The notes: generated by a model not told the origin, from the letters alone. 64,000 nt of DNA from Leucothrix arctica (GCF_003172895.1 NZ_QGKL01000042.1:496001-560000), one strand, 5' to 3'. Positions 27,301 through 35,701 are shown, counted from the first letter of the stretch. Numbers and translations are program-made.

Positions 27301-29792
27301 AGAGCAGGCAGTTACCGCCTGCCTTTACACCCGCGCATCAATGGAGTTCGGAACCCCCAACACCACGACTGGAATGCCCAGATGATTTATTGTTCAACAA
27401 TGGCCTAGGTGGTTTCACCGCCGATGGCCGCGAATACGTCATCCACCTTGATGATAGAAAGCAAACACCAGCGCCGTGGTGCAATATATTGGCGAATTCA
27501 CAATTTGGCTCCTTGGTCAGCGAGTCAGGGCTAGGGTATAGCTGGTTTTTGCACAGTGCTGAAAACCGCTTAACACCTTGGAACAATGACCCTGTACTTG
27601 ATACCCCAGGTGAGATTTTATATTTGCGCGACGAAGAGACTGCCGAGATTTGGAGTCCGACGCCCAAACCAGTGCCGACAGACAGTGCTTATCAAGTTGC
27701 ACATGGCGCGGGTTACACACAGTGGCTTCATAATAGCCACGGGATTGAACAGCAGTTATTAGTGTTTGTACCGCTCGAAAATCCGTTAAAGATCACAAGA
27801 CTTCGCTTGCGTAATACATGGTCTCGAAGACGACGGATTACGGCCACTTTTTATGTCGAGTGGGTTCTGGGTGAATCACGCCAGTCTGGGCTGAACTTTA
27901 TAGCCAGTGAATATGACGTGACACACAACGCCTTACTGGCGCGTAATACCTGGAATGCTGAGTTTTCGGACTGTACCGCCTTTCTGGCCACCAACCACGA
28001 AGTGCATGGTTTTACCAGCGACCGAACGGAGTTTCTGGGACATGAAGGTGATCGTTCAGCTCCTGCCGCACTGAAACGTTGGGGATTGTCGAACCGTGCC
28101 GATACTGGCAATGATCCTTGCGGCGCAATACAAGTGCATATAGACATTGAAGCCAATAGTGAAGCGGAGGTTGTATTCATACTTGGGCAAGGCAATGATC
28201 GACAGCATGCTTTGCAGCTTGTTGACGAGTGGAACAGTCCAGACAAAGTGGACGTCGCATTCAATGCGCTAGGCAAGCACTGGGATAATCTGCTAGGCAA
28301 GATAGAGGTACAAACCCCTGAGCCGGCTATGAATGTGATGTTAAATCGCTGGTTATTATATCAGACGGTTTCATCAAGATTACTAGCACGTTGTGGCTTT
28401 TATCAACCGGGTGGCGCAATTGGATATCGTGATCAGCTTCAAGATGCAATGGCATTAGTACATACCGACCCACGATGGTTGCGCGGATTGCTTATACAGT
28501 GTGCTGGCGCGCAATTTGAAGAAGGCGACGTGTTGCATTGGTGGCATCCACCCGCTCATCGCGGTGTGCGTACTCATTGTTCGGATGATTTACTATGGCT
28601 GCCTTATGCAACAGCTCACTATATTCAGACCACAGGTGATCTGGCTATTCTTGATGAGCAAATTCCGTTTCTGAGTGCTCCTTTGTTACAAGCCAATGAA
28701 GGTGACCGTTATGCAGAGTTTACTCAGGGCGAACAAATGGGTTCACTGTTTGAGCATTGCCATCGCGCATTGCAAAAAGGCGTAACGAGTGGTGAGCATG
28801 GCTTACCGCTAATGGGCGGTGGCGACTGGAATGACGGCATGAGTCGTATTGGTATTGAAGGACGCGGTGAAAGCGTCTGGTTAGGGTGGTTTGCAGTGGC
28901 TGCCATGCAGGAATTTGTTTCACTGTGTCAGCAATTAGATAAGCCCGAGTTGGCCAACGATTGGCAAGTACGTATCACCAAACTTAAGCAATCCATTGAG
29001 GAGAGTGCTTGGGATGGAGAGTGGTACGTGCGTGCGTTTGACGATGATGGATTGCCATGGGGAGCTGCCCGCTCAGAAGAATGCAAAATCGATTCGATTA
29101 GCCAATCTTGGGCGATGTTCTCAGGCGCAGGTAACCCCGAAAGAACCGCTCAGGCACTGGCGTCCGCTAAGCGTCGACTCATCAACGAGCAGGATGGTCT
29201 GGTGTTATTACTAGACCCGCCGTTTAACAAGACTCACCGTGACCCCGGTTATATCAAAGGCTACCCACCTGGCATCCGTGAAAACGGCGGGCAATATACC
29301 CATGCGGCAACTTGGCTAGGCTGGGCTTATACACAGCTCGGTGATGGCGATCAGGCAATGCGTATCTTGCAACACATTAATCCCATTATGCACGCCACCA
29401 CACTCGAAGCGGTCGAACGTTATCAGGTTGAGCCTTATGTGATGGCCGCCGATATTGCATCGGTAGCGCCGCATGTTGGTCGAGGTGGATGGACTTGGTA
29501 CACCGGCTCTGCTGCATGGGCATGGCGTCTGGGAGGTGAGGCTATTTTAGGATTAAGGCGCGTTGGCGATTCTTTGTCTATTGACCCTTGTATCCCTGCA
29601 ACATGGGAAGGGTTTAATGCAACCGTTTATGGGCAAGGGGACAACCCAACTCGCTTGAACATAAAGGTATTGAATACCTCAGGCACCGGGCATGGCGTCA
29701 AAGAAGTTCGACTGGATGGTGAGTTGTTTACCTCAACTCTTATTCCGTTAAGCGAAGCAGGGGCTGTCCATGATGTTGATGTGGTTCTTTAA
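21336..29792 (+). CDS. ndvB: cyclic beta-1,2-glucan synthase (NdvB/ChvB type)
   Basis: 2818 aa, matching the usual size of NdvB. Order: N-terminal helical region, membrane helices at about 315-370, a GT84 glycosyltransferase domain with LVVIPTLL near 390, DTDT near 534 and HRWMRGDWQ near 680, further helices at about 720-890, a central domain with ESGYAHINL and YMAHHQGM, and a C-terminal GH94-type phosphorylase domain with GGDWNDGMSRIG near 2495. Family role: makes beta-1,2-glucan from UDP-glucose on a protein-linked primer at the inner membrane, trims and cyclises it, and releases it to the periplasm as an osmoregulated glucan. It overlaps the USP stop by 4 bp. No ndvA-type exporter is adjacent; the ABC exporter at 34496 is of a different family. 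Confidence 0.93.
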   Translation: MTVVNDTGCITSLECAAQDIAKDHGLITKDPKPIAARKQLSQLPSWLKDTREELQYPAPKALKAAEWLLDNAYIVKRAAQQVEKDLPDAFYAQLPALQKTDYSGLPRVYVLAVSLLHSSELKLTEGVAIEFINAYQKVTVLDMAELWALPSMLRLLCLQEMFSALERLSVDVNSPFSSKQGQAGVPIESLDDTECVARCISVLRLLSEISWMKFVHKTSVVESTLRNDPDGVYSRMDDDTIDRYRNAVEQLARGSQRTEVDVAKQAVEQALAGKGKRESHVGYWLIDDGRKTFATVLGYQPDWHERVRLGLLDHATATYLSGIISITIAALALPASLLYMADAVVSSWIIAFFVSLLPASILAQSVVNWLVTQWVEPRVLPKIKFSNGLDESCKTLVVIPTLLDNNAQSNHLLQNLERHYLSNPDPQLRFALATDFRDAPTQHKEGDEQAIEFIVNGIQTLNQRYAPDTQHLFHLLHRERRFNEAEDCWMGWERKRGKLEELNNWLAGSSDTSFGVYQGVRDSLDKVRYVITLDTDTLLPSGTAARLVGILEHPLNKATFDPSNGQLIAGFSIIQPRVEISPDIGLPSLFTRFYAGDTAIDIYSHAVSDAYQDFFGTGIFVGKGIYDVEAFRKILGGKIPDNAVLSHDLLEGVSARVALATDVILYEEYPPSYLAYAHRLHRWMRGDWQLLPWLGRRRVGTNKLSLIDRWKIVDNMRRSLVPPALLAFFVVGWLFLPASPLAWTLLAAFGPATDLFLRLGIETSQGIRHLSGWKYWSTIPTKLKSGIGRWVLLLVFLPYESMLSLDAIARTLFRLQVSKHHLLEWTTASNIAAHFADEGSRRRTWQEMQASPIIAICLVTILAFWNPSALPYALPLLLIWLLAPEIALFISRKPSVKVQTLSATQTLFVRHLARRTWLFFETFVGPDEHWLPPDNFQEDPYPSTAHRTSPTNIGMLLLSTLSANDLGYIGLSNLATRLENTFDTLSRLQRYRGHYYNWYNTHDLNPLPPNYVSSVDSGNLAAALIALQQGCIEAASSTVSNAIRWQGLADTLGLLREDLDRLISAGADGLTVRLREQVDKLLNDAKSTSQENKGGVDLLTHFLTVAIPEFERTLVEWADIENAALDTTLMSDVRLWVERIHEHVRDMQHDCDALLPWIVLMTQRPASIPSHSTQRLHELLPVGLPLNIIPAQCLEARDEITCLRKNPQLSFDSSHWLDTLDAALEKAATNAMILRMQLLRLAERAEADAMAMDFSVLYDDQKDLFYIGYDQSSDRMDTHHYDLMASEARVTSFLAIAKEDVPLKHWFSLGRPLSKAAGKTVLLSWGGTLFEYLMPPLLLNSQHDTLLAVSQRAAIAVQRSYAKQHKVPWGISESGYAHINLHHHYSYQAFGVPELGLKRGLADNLVIAPYASALALPLVPADAAKNLMALADLSLMGNYGFYEAADYTPDRVPEGRKMSAVKSYMAHHQGMILTALDNLLCNQAMVRRFHAHPRVQSYALLLHERVPHHPPLEVPLEAKDEAKLSPSNKIPDLQSWQPESPSTHPQAHLLGNGRLGSIINASGAGGLHWQQYAITRWKADTTLDDAGYWIYLRDNDTAKHFSATSQPVGGEPDAPTVTFESHRVESHRHSNGITLRMETTVAPMDDVEIRVITLHNQTDRIRHLSVASAAEVVLAQPAADQRHPAFSKLFIESEYLQDVQGLFFHRRPREPDEKAPMLLHTLIFDDTAVSAGRFETSRLKLLGREGKGYKHYPHLSNTAGVVLDPVMSLEADVTLQPYAQTRIAFMTLVGGSKERLLEMARRYQTLPALDWIMQDAITEARREAHRLEILAEDLPHYQQLLSLLLYPNAAMRCDTSTVAHNQMGQTTLWGQGVSGDYPILLFRVDARRQMSLLIKILRAQRLWKQRGVMVDIVVLWLGSAGYADDASNALNPILQTLDMQDWLGARGGVHLVRLEQISQQEAQLLEVAASVILNANAGSLAEQLSLHHESRQLPPAFTPAHQWSSEPPTPRLECPDDLLFNNGLGGFTADGREYVIHLDDRKQTPAPWCNILANSQFGSLVSESGLGYSWFLHSAENRLTPWNNDPVLDTPGEILYLRDEETAEIWSPTPKPVPTDSAYQVAHGAGYTQWLHNSHGIEQQLLVFVPLENPLKITRLRLRNTWSRRRRITATFYVEWVLGESRQSGLNFIASEYDVTHNALLARNTWNAEFSDCTAFLATNHEVHGFTSDRTEFLGHEGDRSAPAALKRWGLSNRADTGNDPCGAIQVHIDIEANSEAEVVFILGQGNDRQHALQLVDEWNSPDKVDVAFNALGKHWDNLLGKIEVQTPEPAMNVMLNRWLLYQTVSSRLLARCGFYQPGGAIGYRDQLQDAMALVHTDPRWLRGLLIQCAGAQFEEGDVLHWWHPPAHRGVRTHCSDDLLWLPYATAHYIQTTGDLAILDEQIPFLSAPLLQANEGDRYAEFTQGEQMGSLFEHCHRALQKGVTSGEHGLPLMGGGDWNDGMSRIGIEGRGESVWLGWFAVAAMQEFVSLCQQLDKPELANDWQVRITKLKQSIEESAWDGEWYVRAFDDDGLPWGAARSEECKIDSISQSWAMFSGAGNPERTAQALASAKRRLINEQDGLVLLLDPPFNKTHRDPGYIKGYPPGIRENGGQYTHAATWLGWAYTQLGDGDQAMRILQHINPIMHATTLEAVERYQVEPYVMAADIASVAPHVGRGGWTWYTGSAAWAWRLGGEAILGLRRVGDSLSIDPCIPATWEGFNATVYGQGDNPTRLNIKVLNTSGTGHGVKEVRLDGELFTSTLIPLSEAGAVHDVDVVL

Positions 29793-29864
29793 GTGGTTAG
29801 TCATTAACGCACAAGAGCCACTTTTTGGGATATCTAAATCCTCAACTGACTATTTGGTGACAAT

Positions 29865-32279
29865 ATGAAAATCGTACACAACACAGAAACACAGGATGAT
29901 CCTCTAAGTCTTGAGGAGTTAGCCAACATAAATGCTTACTGGCGGGCGGCAAATTATCTATCGGTTGGTCAAATCTATTTATTGGATAATCCCTTATTAA
30001 AGAAGCCCTTAAAATTAAAACATATTAAACCCAGATTGCTTGGACATTGGGGGACCACGCCGGGTTTGAATTTTATTTATGTACATTTTAATCGGGTGAT
30101 TAAAAGGCAAAAACTAAATGTTATGAATATCACGGGGCCCGGTCATGGTGGTCCCGGTATTGTTGCGAATGCTTTTCTGGAAGGGACTTACAGCGAGGTT
30201 TACCCCAATATTTCTCAAGATGAAGTGGGTATTAAAAATCTGTTTAAACAGTTCTCCTTTCCGGGTGGCATTCCTAGTCATTGTTCACCGGACACCCCAG
30301 GTTCGATCCATGAGGGTGGTGAGTTGGGTTATTCGGTGTCACATGCTTATGGTGCTGTTTTCGATAATCCAGACCTGATTGCCTGTTGCGTTGTGGGTGA
30401 TGGCGAAGCAGAGACTGGGCCACTGGCTACAGCATGGCACTCAAACAAGTTTTTAAATCCTATTAAAGACGGTGCTGTACTTCCTGTTCTGCATTTAAAT
30501 GGTTACAAGATCGCAAGTCCAACGATATTGGCACGCATAAGCCATGATGAGTTGGAGAAACTTTTTGTAGGTTATGGGTATAAGCCATATTTTATAGAGG
30601 GTTCTGATCCTGAAATGATGCATCAGCGTATGGCAGCGGTCTTGGACTCTGCAATTGCAGAGATCAAGGCTATCCAACATGAAGCTCGTATTAAAGGCGT
30701 TACCGAGCGCCCAATTTGGCCAATGATAATTTTACGAACGCCGAAAGGCTGGACGGGCCCTAAGGAAGTTGACGGTCATAAAGCGGAAGGTTCTTGGCGC
30801 TCGCATCAGGTGCCTTTGTCAGAAATGGCTACAAAACCGGAGCATGTTGCACTGCTCGAAACATGGATGAAAAGTTATAAGCCCGAAGAGTTATTTGATG
30901 AAAATGGCACACTAATTAATGAACTCACTGCGCTAGCACCAACAGGTATCGCTCGTATGAGTGCTAACTTACATGCAAACGGAGGCTTGTTACTTAAAAG
31001 TCTACAGCTGCCAGATTTTCGAAAGTATGCGGTTGAGGTACCAGCGCCAGGTCAGGTGTTAGCTGAAGCGACTCGGGTTATGGGGTGCTTATTACGAGAT
31101 GTCATGACGCTCAACTACGAGGCACAAAATTTTCGCGTAATGGGACCTGATGAAACCAACTCAAATCGATTGGGTGCTTTGTTTGAAGTGACAAACCGAG
31201 CATGGATGGCCAGCAAACTACCCGAAGATGATCATCTTGCGGCAGATGGTCGTGTCATGGAAATTCTAAGTGAACATACTTGCCAAGGTTGGTTAGAGGG
31301 TTACTTGCTAACGGGCCGCCATGGTTTTTTTTCCTGCTACGAAGCCTTCATACATATTGTCGACTCCATGTTTAACCAGCATGCTAAATGGTTAAAAGTA
31401 AGTCGAGAGATACCGTGGCGTCAACCAATTGCATCACTAAATTATTTACTGACTTCACACGTTTGGCGACAAGATCACAATGGTTTCTCTCACCAAGACC
31501 CTGGGTTTATCGACCATGTGCTAAACAAAAAAGCCACGATGATTCGTGTGTACTTACCACCTGATGCTAATACCTTATTAGCCATCACTGATCAGTGCCT
31601 GCGTAGCAAAGATCTTATAAATGTTATCGTTGCTGGTAAGCAGTCACAGCCGCAATGGCTTGATATGAGTTCGGCAATTAAACATTGCACGGCTGGAATT
31701 GGTATCTGGTCATGGGCGAGTAATGATCACAATGACGAGCCCGATGTCGTCATGGCTTGCGCTGGAGACACGCCAACCATCGAAACACTCGCCGCCGTAG
31801 ATTTATTGCGCCAGCATGTTCCAGATATAAAAATACGGGTGATTAACGTAGTAAATTTGATGACGTTGTTACCCAGTGAAGAGCACTCTCAAGGCTTGTC
31901 TGATAAGGACTACGATAGTTTATTTACAACCAATAAACCGATCATTTTTGCCTATCATGGTTATCCTTGGTTGATTCACCGCTTAAGCTATCGACGCACT
32001 AATCATAAAAATCTTCATGTTCACGGTTATAAAGAAGAGGGTACTACCACGACGCCATTTGATATGGTTGTGCTTAACGAGTTAGACCGTTTTCACTTGA
32101 TGGCTAATGTCGTTGACCGAGTGCCACGGCTTACTCAGTCAGGTGCTTACATTAAGCAGTATATTCGCGATAAGCTGATTGAGCACCGTCTTTATATTAC
32201 CGCTCATGGTAAAGATATGCCTGAAATTACAGACTGGAAATGGCCATCTAGACCTTATAATAATAGCGACAATGAGTGA
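29865..32279 (+). CDS. xfp: phosphoketolase (xylulose-5-phosphate / fructose-6-phosphate)
   Basis: 804 aa, the usual size for Xfp. TPP-enzyme features: GPGHGGPG at about 92-99, [24 protein letters not shown] further on, and the TPP/Mg motif GDGEAETGP at about 179-187. Reaction: cleaves xylulose-5-P or fructose-6-P with phosphate to acetyl-phosphate plus glyceraldehyde-3-P or erythrose-4-P, giving acetyl-P without redox change. It follows ndvB by 72 bp with no terminator, so it is probably the third gene of the USP-ndvB-xfp operon. No acetate kinase is adjacent. The carbamate kinase at 46352 is a related phospho-acyl enzyme but lies in another operon. Confidence 0.94.
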   Translation: MKIVHNTETQDDPLSLEELANINAYWRAANYLSVGQIYLLDNPLLKKPLKLKHIKPRLLGHWGTTPGLNFIYVHFNRVIKRQKLNVMNITGPGHGGPGIVANAFLEGTYSEVYPNISQDEVGIKNLFKQFSFPGGIPSHCSPDTPGSIHEGGELGYSVSHAYGAVFDNPDLIACCVVGDGEAETGPLATAWHSNKFLNPIKDGAVLPVLHLNGYKIASPTILARISHDELEKLFVGYGYKPYFIEGSDPEMMHQRMAAVLDSAIAEIKAIQHEARIKGVTERPIWPMIILRTPKGWTGPKEVDGHKAEGSWRSHQVPLSEMATKPEHVALLETWMKSYKPEELFDENGTLINELTALAPTGIARMSANLHANGGLLLKSLQLPDFRKYAVEVPAPGQVLAEATRVMGCLLRDVMTLNYEAQNFRVMGPDETNSNRLGALFEVTNRAWMASKLPEDDHLAADGRVMEILSEHTCQGWLEGYLLTGRHGFFSCYEAFIHIVDSMFNQHAKWLKVSREIPWRQPIASLNYLLTSHVWRQDHNGFSHQDPGFIDHVLNKKATMIRVYLPPDANTLLAITDQCLRSKDLINVIVAGKQSQPQWLDMSSAIKHCTAGIGIWSWASNDHNDEPDVVMACAGDTPTIETLAAVDLLRQHVPDIKIRVINVVNLMTLLPSEEHSQGLSDKDYDSLFTTNKPIIFAYHGYPWLIHRLSYRRTNHKNLHVHGYKEEGTTTTPFDMVVLNELDRFHLMANVVDRVPRLTQSGAYIKQYIRDKLIEHRLYITAHGKDMPEITDWKWPSRPYNNSDNE

Positions 32280-32322
32280 TCCACCGATTGATGGAATGCT
32301 TGTTGCCAACAATATAGGTATT

Positions 32323-32357
32323 AAAAACATCACCCCCTGAAAAATCAGAAGATGATG
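32323..32357 (-). terminator. rho-independent terminator on the minus strand behind an orphan element
   Basis: On the minus strand CATCATCTTCTGA pairs with TCAGGGGGTGATG (three G-U pairs) and is followed by TTTTT. It resembles the terminator of the outer-membrane gene at 32802-32836, with a shared CATCATCTTCT left arm. No intact gene precedes it, so it ends either a remnant or a short RNA. It also lies 43 bp behind xfp but is oriented the other way. Confidence 0.65.
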
Positions 32358-32442
32358 TATGAGGATCTGAGCTGTAAGGGGAGGGGGCTAGATCCTAAAG
32401 CTGAGCTCAATACAAAGGTTAACAAGTTTCATTTATGAGTAG
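32358..32442 (-). pseudogene. remnant of an outer-membrane protein gene, or short noncoding RNA
   Basis: The stretch lies between a good copy of the regulatory element and a terminator, both on the minus strand. It holds only a 14-codon frame (MKLVNLCIELSFRI then stop). The alternating end of that peptide resembles a final beta-strand of a barrel, and the terminator resembles that of the outer-membrane gene at 32906. I infer a duplicated barrel gene that lost its body; a regulatory RNA of about 100 nt is the alternative. Confidence 0.4.
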
Positions 32443-32443
32443 T

Positions 32444-32482
32444 ATCCGTAAATATGCTTAGTGTTATGCGTTAACTACCTAG
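32444..32482 (-). promoter_or_regulatory. direct-repeat element, orphan copy
   Basis: On the minus strand: left half CTAGGTAGTTAACGCA, 6 bp spacer, right half TAAGCATATTTACGGAT. It is most like the copy at 33673 in front of the outer-membrane gene, but no intact gene lies downstream of it. Confidence 0.65.
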
Positions 32483-32523
32483 ACGCTAGTGCTCTCACAT
32501 AAGCTTAGCCAGTAACTTTTTAG

Positions 32524-32760
32524 CTATATATTTGACGCTTCTTCAAAAGAAACAACCTCATGAATCATATCCATTTCAGATTTACCGTCAGTAGATAATC
32601 CCAGTCGTTTTATTTCAGCTGTTAGAAAGGGGCGTACTGAGGTAATTAGAGATTGCCATTTTTTCATGTCCATTGGTTCTTTAGCAATATTTGAAGGCTT
32701 AATTTCCTCTTGAAAAAGCTCAGGAAAATTAGCGATTAGAATGCGGTGAATAGCGTCCAT
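32524..32760 (-). CDS. hypothetical protein, 78 aa
   Basis: A small soluble protein starting MDAIHRILIANFPELFQEE, with no signal peptide and mixed helical character. A strong AAAGGAGAT ribosome site stands 6 bp before the ATG, so translation is credible. I do not recognise a family. It lies downstream of the outer-membrane gene (same strand) but behind that gene's terminator. Confidence 0.65.
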   Translation of the reverse strand: MDAIHRILIANFPELFQEEIKPSNIAKEPMDMKKWQSLITSVRPFLTAEIKRLGLSTDGKSEMDMIHEVVSFEEASNI

Positions 32761-32801
32761 GTGTATCTCCTTTATTTATACTTAATGTCATGCAATTTTA
32801 T

Positions 32802-32836
32802 AAAAAAAATCACCTTCTAAATAATTAGAAGATGAT
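32802..32836 (-). terminator. rho-independent terminator of the outer-membrane barrel gene
   Basis: On the minus strand ATCATCTTCTAA pairs with TTAGAAGGTGAT (12 bp, one G-U) around TTAT, followed by eight T. It lies 70 bp beyond the stop of the gene at 32906-33526. Confidence 0.85.
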
Positions 32837-32905
32837 GAATGGGGATATTGGATTAGGGGAAAACTATGTTCAAAATCCCGTTTACACTTACTCACATCTT
32901 CCTGC

Positions 32906-33526
32906 TTAGAAATTGAAACGGATATTACTAGAGATAATATCCACATCCTCAGAGGATGTGCTGTAATCAACACCTACAGAAACCTTGTTATTGATGTCAT
33001 AACGAGCACCAACTCCAAACCTTGTATCGTCATTATCATCAAGATCCATATAGTCAATATTTGCATCAAGCTCTACTTTACCCATTAACTTATGTCTTAG
33101 ACCTATGCCAACACCGTAACCATCATCATCGCTAATAGAGTCAATATCTTGATTGATATATTTTATATTAGCGGTTACATCTGTTCTTGGTGCTACTGGT
33201 GTGTGATATCCCAGGCCGATAGCAAACGCTTCATAATCCAGACTGCTTCCACCAGTAGGGTTGTCAATATCGCCATTGGCATATTCACCAATGATATTGA
33301 GCTTTGAAGCAACGTCATACGACATAGATAATCGACCAATATCGGCATCAAGACCATCAAAGTCATAGTTGTCGTATGCACCTTCAACAAAGTTATAGCT
33401 AAACTCTGGTACTTGAGCATCATCTCCATAGCTGTATGCAGCTTGTGCACTTGCTGACAGACCTGAGAAAGCTAATCCTGCCAATACTGCTCTAGAAATT
33501 GATAGTATACATTTGCTTTTCATCAT
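32906..33526 (-). CDS. small outer-membrane beta-barrel protein
   Basis: 206 aa with a classical signal peptide ending in ASAQA (about residues 1-29). The mature part alternates amphipathic strands with acidic loops (DNYDFDGLDAD, DIDSISDDDG, DLDDNDDT) and ends in SSNIRFNF, with the C-terminal Phe typical for barrel assembly. The length fits an 8-stranded OmpA/OmpX-like barrel. The many Asp residues suggest calcium binding or an adaptation to salt. A copy of the regulatory element lies 146 bp upstream. It cannot be assigned to a named family from sequence alone. Confidence 0.8.
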   Translation of the reverse strand: MMKSKCILSISRAVLAGLAFSGLSASAQAAYSYGDDAQVPEFSYNFVEGAYDNYDFDGLDADIGRLSMSYDVASKLNIIGEYANGDIDNPTGGSSLDYEAFAIGLGYHTPVAPRTDVTANIKYINQDIDSISDDDGYGVGIGLRHKLMGKVELDANIDYMDLDDNDDTRFGVGARYDINNKVSVGVDYSTSSEDVDIISSNIRFNF

Positions 33527-33837
33527 AATTTCCTATTTCGATAAATATCATTTTTTTAAAATATGAGATGATAAATAATAATCTCAGTTTTATATTTTAT
33601 TAGACTCTATTAATTAACTTTTTCGTGCTTAGAATCTAGTAAATAGATTATCTAATTTTAATAATATTAAGTATTCGGAAATATACTTAGAATAATGTGT
33701 TAACTACTTAGTGCCTGATTAAACTAAAAAATACCTCTATAGGTATATGTACTTATCTATTCTCGGTATATACCAATATTCATGGTGGCTTATAACTAGT
33801 TAAGTTGTAGTCAAATACTTTTTCCAAGGAGAATAAG
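33527..33837. other. divergent intergenic region
   Basis: Very AT-rich. It contains the minus-strand element at 33673-33711 for the barrel gene and must contain the promoter of the FNR-like regulator on the plus strand; no clear FNR box was seen for the regulator itself. Confidence 0.55.
33673..33711 (-). promoter_or_regulatory. direct-repeat element, copy upstream of the outer-membrane gene
   Basis: Minus strand: left half CTAAGTAGTTAACACA, 6 bp spacer, right half TAAGTATATTTCCGAAT. This copy shows the direct-repeat nature best, since both halves begin with TAAGTA. It ends 146 bp before the ATG. Confidence 0.78.
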
Positions 33838-34503
33838 ATGAATCACTCGGTTAGCCATACGAAAATTAATACACTAAGCAATGTTCATTCCATAGATAGA
33901 AATGACTTTATTATAAGAAATTGCGAAAAACTGTTTAATATTGGTGATCGCCTCAGTGGTATCTATAGGATTAATTCAGGTTCCGTAAAACTGTACAGAA
34001 GCAATGAAGCTGGACAGGAGCAAATTCTTGGATTCTACACGGCGGGTGATATTTTTGGCTTAGATGCCTTGAGTGATGGTAAGAGTCAATCCAGCGCTAC
34101 TATCTTGGAGACTTCAAATATCTCCTTAATTCCTTTTAATACATTGCTGAAAAGAGAAAATAGCGGTGATTATAAAATCTTCATGCAGCAAGTCGGTATT
34201 AATCATAATAGGGATATAGATCACACGATGATGCTACTGCACTGTTCGGCTGGTCGTCGTCTTGCCTGGTTCTTTATCAAGTTTTCAGACAACTTGAGTA
34301 AGCGTGGATACCGTGCAGATGAATTTACCTTGCCTATGACAAGAAAGGATATTGCTTTATATCTAGGGGTTGCCGCAGAGACATTAAGTCGTGTCTTTGC
34401 ACGTTTCTGCGCAAAAGGGTTTATCAGAATCATAGGGCACCAGCGCAGTATAAAAATATTAGAAATTGATGTGCTACGAAATATGATCAACAGGGATGAT
34501 TAA
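33838..34503 (+). CDS. FNR-like Crp-family regulator without the Fe-S cysteines
   Basis: 221 aa. The cyclic-nucleotide-type beta-roll covers about 30-115, the dimer helix about 118-155 and a winged helix-turn-helix about 160-215. The HTH recognition helix carries Glu181, Ser184 and Arg185 (ETLSR), the residues FNR uses to read TTGAT half-sites. The N-terminal cysteine cluster of FNR is absent: only Cys29 lies in that part. It therefore probably does not sense oxygen with a 4Fe-4S cluster, and is more like DNR or another cluster-free group. Strong AAGGAG. It overlaps the exporter operon behind it by 8 bp. FNR-type boxes occur at four other places in the window and are its plausible targets. 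Confidence 0.85.
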   Translation: MNHSVSHTKINTLSNVHSIDRNDFIIRNCEKLFNIGDRLSGIYRINSGSVKLYRSNEAGQEQILGFYTAGDIFGLDALSDGKSQSSATILETSNISLIPFNTLLKRENSGDYKIFMQQVGINHNRDIDHTMMLLHCSAGRRLAWFFIKFSDNLSKRGYRADEFTLPMTRKDIALYLGVAAETLSRVFARFCAKGFIRIIGHQRSIKILEIDVLRNMINRDD

Positions 34504-35701
34504 TTTTTCGAAACTAACGATAGCCGTTTTAGTTATTGTGCTAATCACCGGTTATTTTTCACGCAACACCCTTTTAGGTACGCCAGTAGAAGCCCATGTG
34601 GTAACTCAAGGCGAATTGCGCCAATCGCTTGTTGCTAGCGGGCGAGTGACTTGGCCACAACGCATTTCTGTCGCTTCTGAAGTCTCCGGACGAGTCATTT
34701 CTATTCCGGTGAAAGAAGGCCAGAAAGTCAAACGCGGACAATTGCTTATCCAGCTTGACGACAGTACTGACCGAGCCAGTCTCGCACAAGCCGTCGCGGC
34801 CGTAACGTTGGCGAAGGTCAAACTGAAACAGCAGCAGGATGTGCTATTACCGACTGCCGAAGAAAGCTTACGTCAGGTAAAAGCGGATGTTGAACAAGCC
34901 CGACAGCAATTCGTTCGTAGTCGTACTCTGAATAGCAAAAACTACATCAGCAATAAGGAGCTGCAAACTGACCAGCACAATTATGATATTGCTAAGAGCA
35001 AGCTAACAGCGGCACGTTTACAAGTGCAAAGTAACCAATCCAATGGTAGCGATACACAGCTCCTGCAAAGTTCACTGGACCAAGCCCTAGCCAGTCAAAA
35101 ATTGGCTCAGATCAAGTTGACGCAAGATTCTATCTTGGCATCCGCCGATGGCACGCTGGTGAGTCGCAGTATTGAGCCCGGAGATATTGTCACCACTGGC
35201 AAAACGTTAATGTCATTGGCGGTAAAAGGTGAAACCCAGATCGAAGTGCAAATTGACGAAAGAAATCTAGCTAAACTGGCCCTTGGGCAAGTTGCACTAA
35301 GCTCTGCTGATGCCTTTCCTCAACAGCTTTTTGATGCAGAAATTGCCTATATCAACCCCAGTGTGGATGCTACACGCGGTGCGGTTGATGTGAAGTTACG
35401 TGTCAAACACCCCCCTGATTATTTGATTCAAGATATGACAGTTTCTGTTGATATAGAAACCGCTAAAAAGGCGGAGGCGTTGGTTATACCGACTGATGCA
35501 TTGCATGATGCTAGTAGCGATGCGCCATGGGTGCTAGTGGTACGCAATAAGCATACCGTTCGCCAAGTCGTAACATTGGGTTTGCTTGGTGATGAAAATG
35601 TAGAAGTGCTGAGCGGGATCAAAGAGGGTGAGCCAGTTATTCTGGCTAGTTTGGCGCTCATTAAGGCCGACCAACGAGTGCGGGTGACTTTGCTGCCATG
35701 A
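34496..35701 (+). CDS. MacA-like periplasmic adaptor of an ABC exporter
   Basis: 401 aa. One N-terminal membrane anchor (about 5-20) is followed by a biotinyl-lipoyl-like half (SGRVISIPVKEGQKVKRGQLLIQLD), a coiled-coil hairpin (about 100-190), the second lipoyl half (ILASADGTLVSRSIEPGDIV) and a beta-barrel. This is the RND/HlyD-MacA membrane-fusion family, bridging an inner-membrane pump to the outer membrane. It starts inside the end of the regulator gene and its stop overlaps the permease gene by 4 bp, so the three exporter genes are one operon. Confidence 0.88.
   Translation: MINFSKLTIAVLVIVLITGYFSRNTLLGTPVEAHVVTQGELRQSLVASGRVTWPQRISVASEVSGRVISIPVKEGQKVKRGQLLIQLDDSTDRASLAQAVAAVTLAKVKLKQQQDVLLPTAEESLRQVKADVEQARQQFVRSRTLNSKNYISNKELQTDQHNYDIAKSKLTAARLQVQSNQSNGSDTQLLQSSLDQALASQKLAQIKLTQDSILASADGTLVSRSIEPGDIVTTGKTLMSLAVKGETQIEVQIDERNLAKLALGQVALSSADAFPQQLFDAEIAYINPSVDATRGAVDVKLRVKHPPDYLIQDMTVSVDIETAKKAEALVIPTDALHDASSDAPWVLVVRNKHTVRQVVTLGLLGDENVEVLSGIKEGEPVILASLALIKADQRVRVTLLP

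Noticed and set aside
29793-29830. TTAAGTGGTTAG...TTAACGCACAAG before xfp as another direct-repeat element
   Set aside because: Lacks the TTTCC and CCGAAT parts and the spacing is wrong; probably chance.
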